The position numbers and the translations under genes are program-made. 64,000 bases of DNA from Oscillospiraceae bacterium (GTDB lineage Bacteria; Bacillota; Clostridia; Oscillospirales; Ruminococcaceae): assembly GCA_029007985.1 (NCBI GenBank), contig JAQXIW010000022.1, positions 1-64,000 of the forward strand, read 5' to 3'. Positions within the stretch are counted from its first letter, which is position 1. Each line of letters opens with the position of its first letter. Shown here piece after piece: positions 63,730 to 64,000 of the stretch. Under the pieces are notes generated by a model, which was not told the origin of the DNA, did not search any database, and saw only the letters and a list, made by a program, of their open reading frames with translations.

Positions 63730-64000
63730 AGATTAAATCGAATTTCTTTTTTAGGGCGTTAAATGTTTCGTCGCTTATAACATGCTCAATTTTACAGGCG
63801 TCTTCCTCCGCCGTTTCTTCGCACACTCCGATAGATAAAAACAGACGGGTGAGGACTCTGTGTCTTTCGTAAATTGTTTGTGCGTGTTCAAAGCCGACAT
63901 CCGTAAAGTGAATAAAACCGTTTTCGTTTATCACAATATATCCGTTGTTTTCAAGCAGATGCAAGGCACGGCTGACGCTTGGCTTTGAATAGCCGGTCTG
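63728..64000 (-). CDS. DtxR/MntR-family metal-dependent repressor (5' truncated by window edge)
   Basis: The reading frame stays open to the window end, so the true start lies beyond. The visible part of 90 residues begins inside the recognition helix (TGYSKPSVSRALHLLENNGY), followed by the wing and the dimerisation/metal domain ending ACKIEHVISDETFNALKKKFDLI. Metal ligands visible are the H in YERHRVL and the C, E and H of ACKIEH. The cysteine in the first of these positions is the DtxR/IdeR pattern (Cys102-Glu105-His106), whereas B. subtilis MntR has Glu there. Length without the SH3-like domain fits MntR-like short members. Confidence 0.88.
   Translation of the reverse strand, partial: QTGYSKPSVSRALHLLENNGYIVINENGFIHFTDVGFEHAQTIYERHRVLTRLFLSIGVCEETAEEDACKIEHVISDETFNALKKKFDLI

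Overview
The window looks like an ordinary chromosomal segment of a low-to-moderate GC Firmicute, most likely a gut-type member of class Clostridia. Support comes from the Rex repressor, a cysteine T-box leader, an ECF transporter core, recX, KtrAB-type potassium uptake, an FtsK/SpoIIIE translocase, a zinc-finger Clp ATPase, GGAGG-type ribosome sites and sigma-A promoters of the TTGACA-N17-TATAAT type. I see no phage, insertion sequence, CRISPR array or rRNA operon. This taxonomic call is an inference from gene content and style, not from a marker-gene comparison.

Layout. 0-18 kb has genes on both strands: an EamA exporter, an RsmF-like rRNA methylase, metallo-hydrolases, a phosphoribosyltransferase converging on rex, ftsK with a ComEC-like hydrolase, a lipid kinase, D-cysteine desulfhydrase, a PadR/DUF2812 pair with an unusual iterated operator, an AI-2E family transporter, a CNNM/CorC protein, an RlmI-like methylase and rpiB-tsaB-tsaE. 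18-36.5 kb is almost all plus strand: rodA, a DUF2974 hydrolase-like protein, secA, ktrB-ktrA, glycerate kinase-deoC, a lipoprotein with a two-component system, DUF1385-prmC, then recA-recX-rimO-pgsA. 36.5-43 kb holds the T-box-controlled cysS, a GntR-regulated ABC exporter under a dyad operator, a HAD phosphatase and typA on the minus strand.

43-55 kb is a long plus-strand run: ruvCAB, glmM, a second RlmI-like methylase, ecfA1-ecfA2-ecfT, truA, a DUF5711 propeller, a CvpA protein and a zinc-finger Clp ATPase, closed by tRNA-Gly(TCC). 55-64 kb has an MFS transporter with its own strong promoter and operator, then a tightly packed run (HAD nucleotidase, lysophospholipase-like hydrolase, divergent adenine deaminase, YbaK deacylase, ABC-F ATPase, aminotransferase), and at the edge a 5'-truncated DtxR-family metal regulator.

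Most genes are housekeeping: DNA repair and segregation, translation fidelity, secretion and cell wall. The parts most worth a second look are regulatory or architectural: four 15-bp operator units phased in register ahead of padR; a 14-bp operator word present three times around the gntR promoter, with a CTG start; a Rex-like box on the rex promoter; a cysteine cluster in the MFS transporter; the adenine deaminase relative with altered metal-site motifs; and the Clp ATPase whose usual N-domain is replaced by a four-cysteine zinc finger. I found no single clearly new multi-gene system, and confidence in novelty is limited because no database search was possible.
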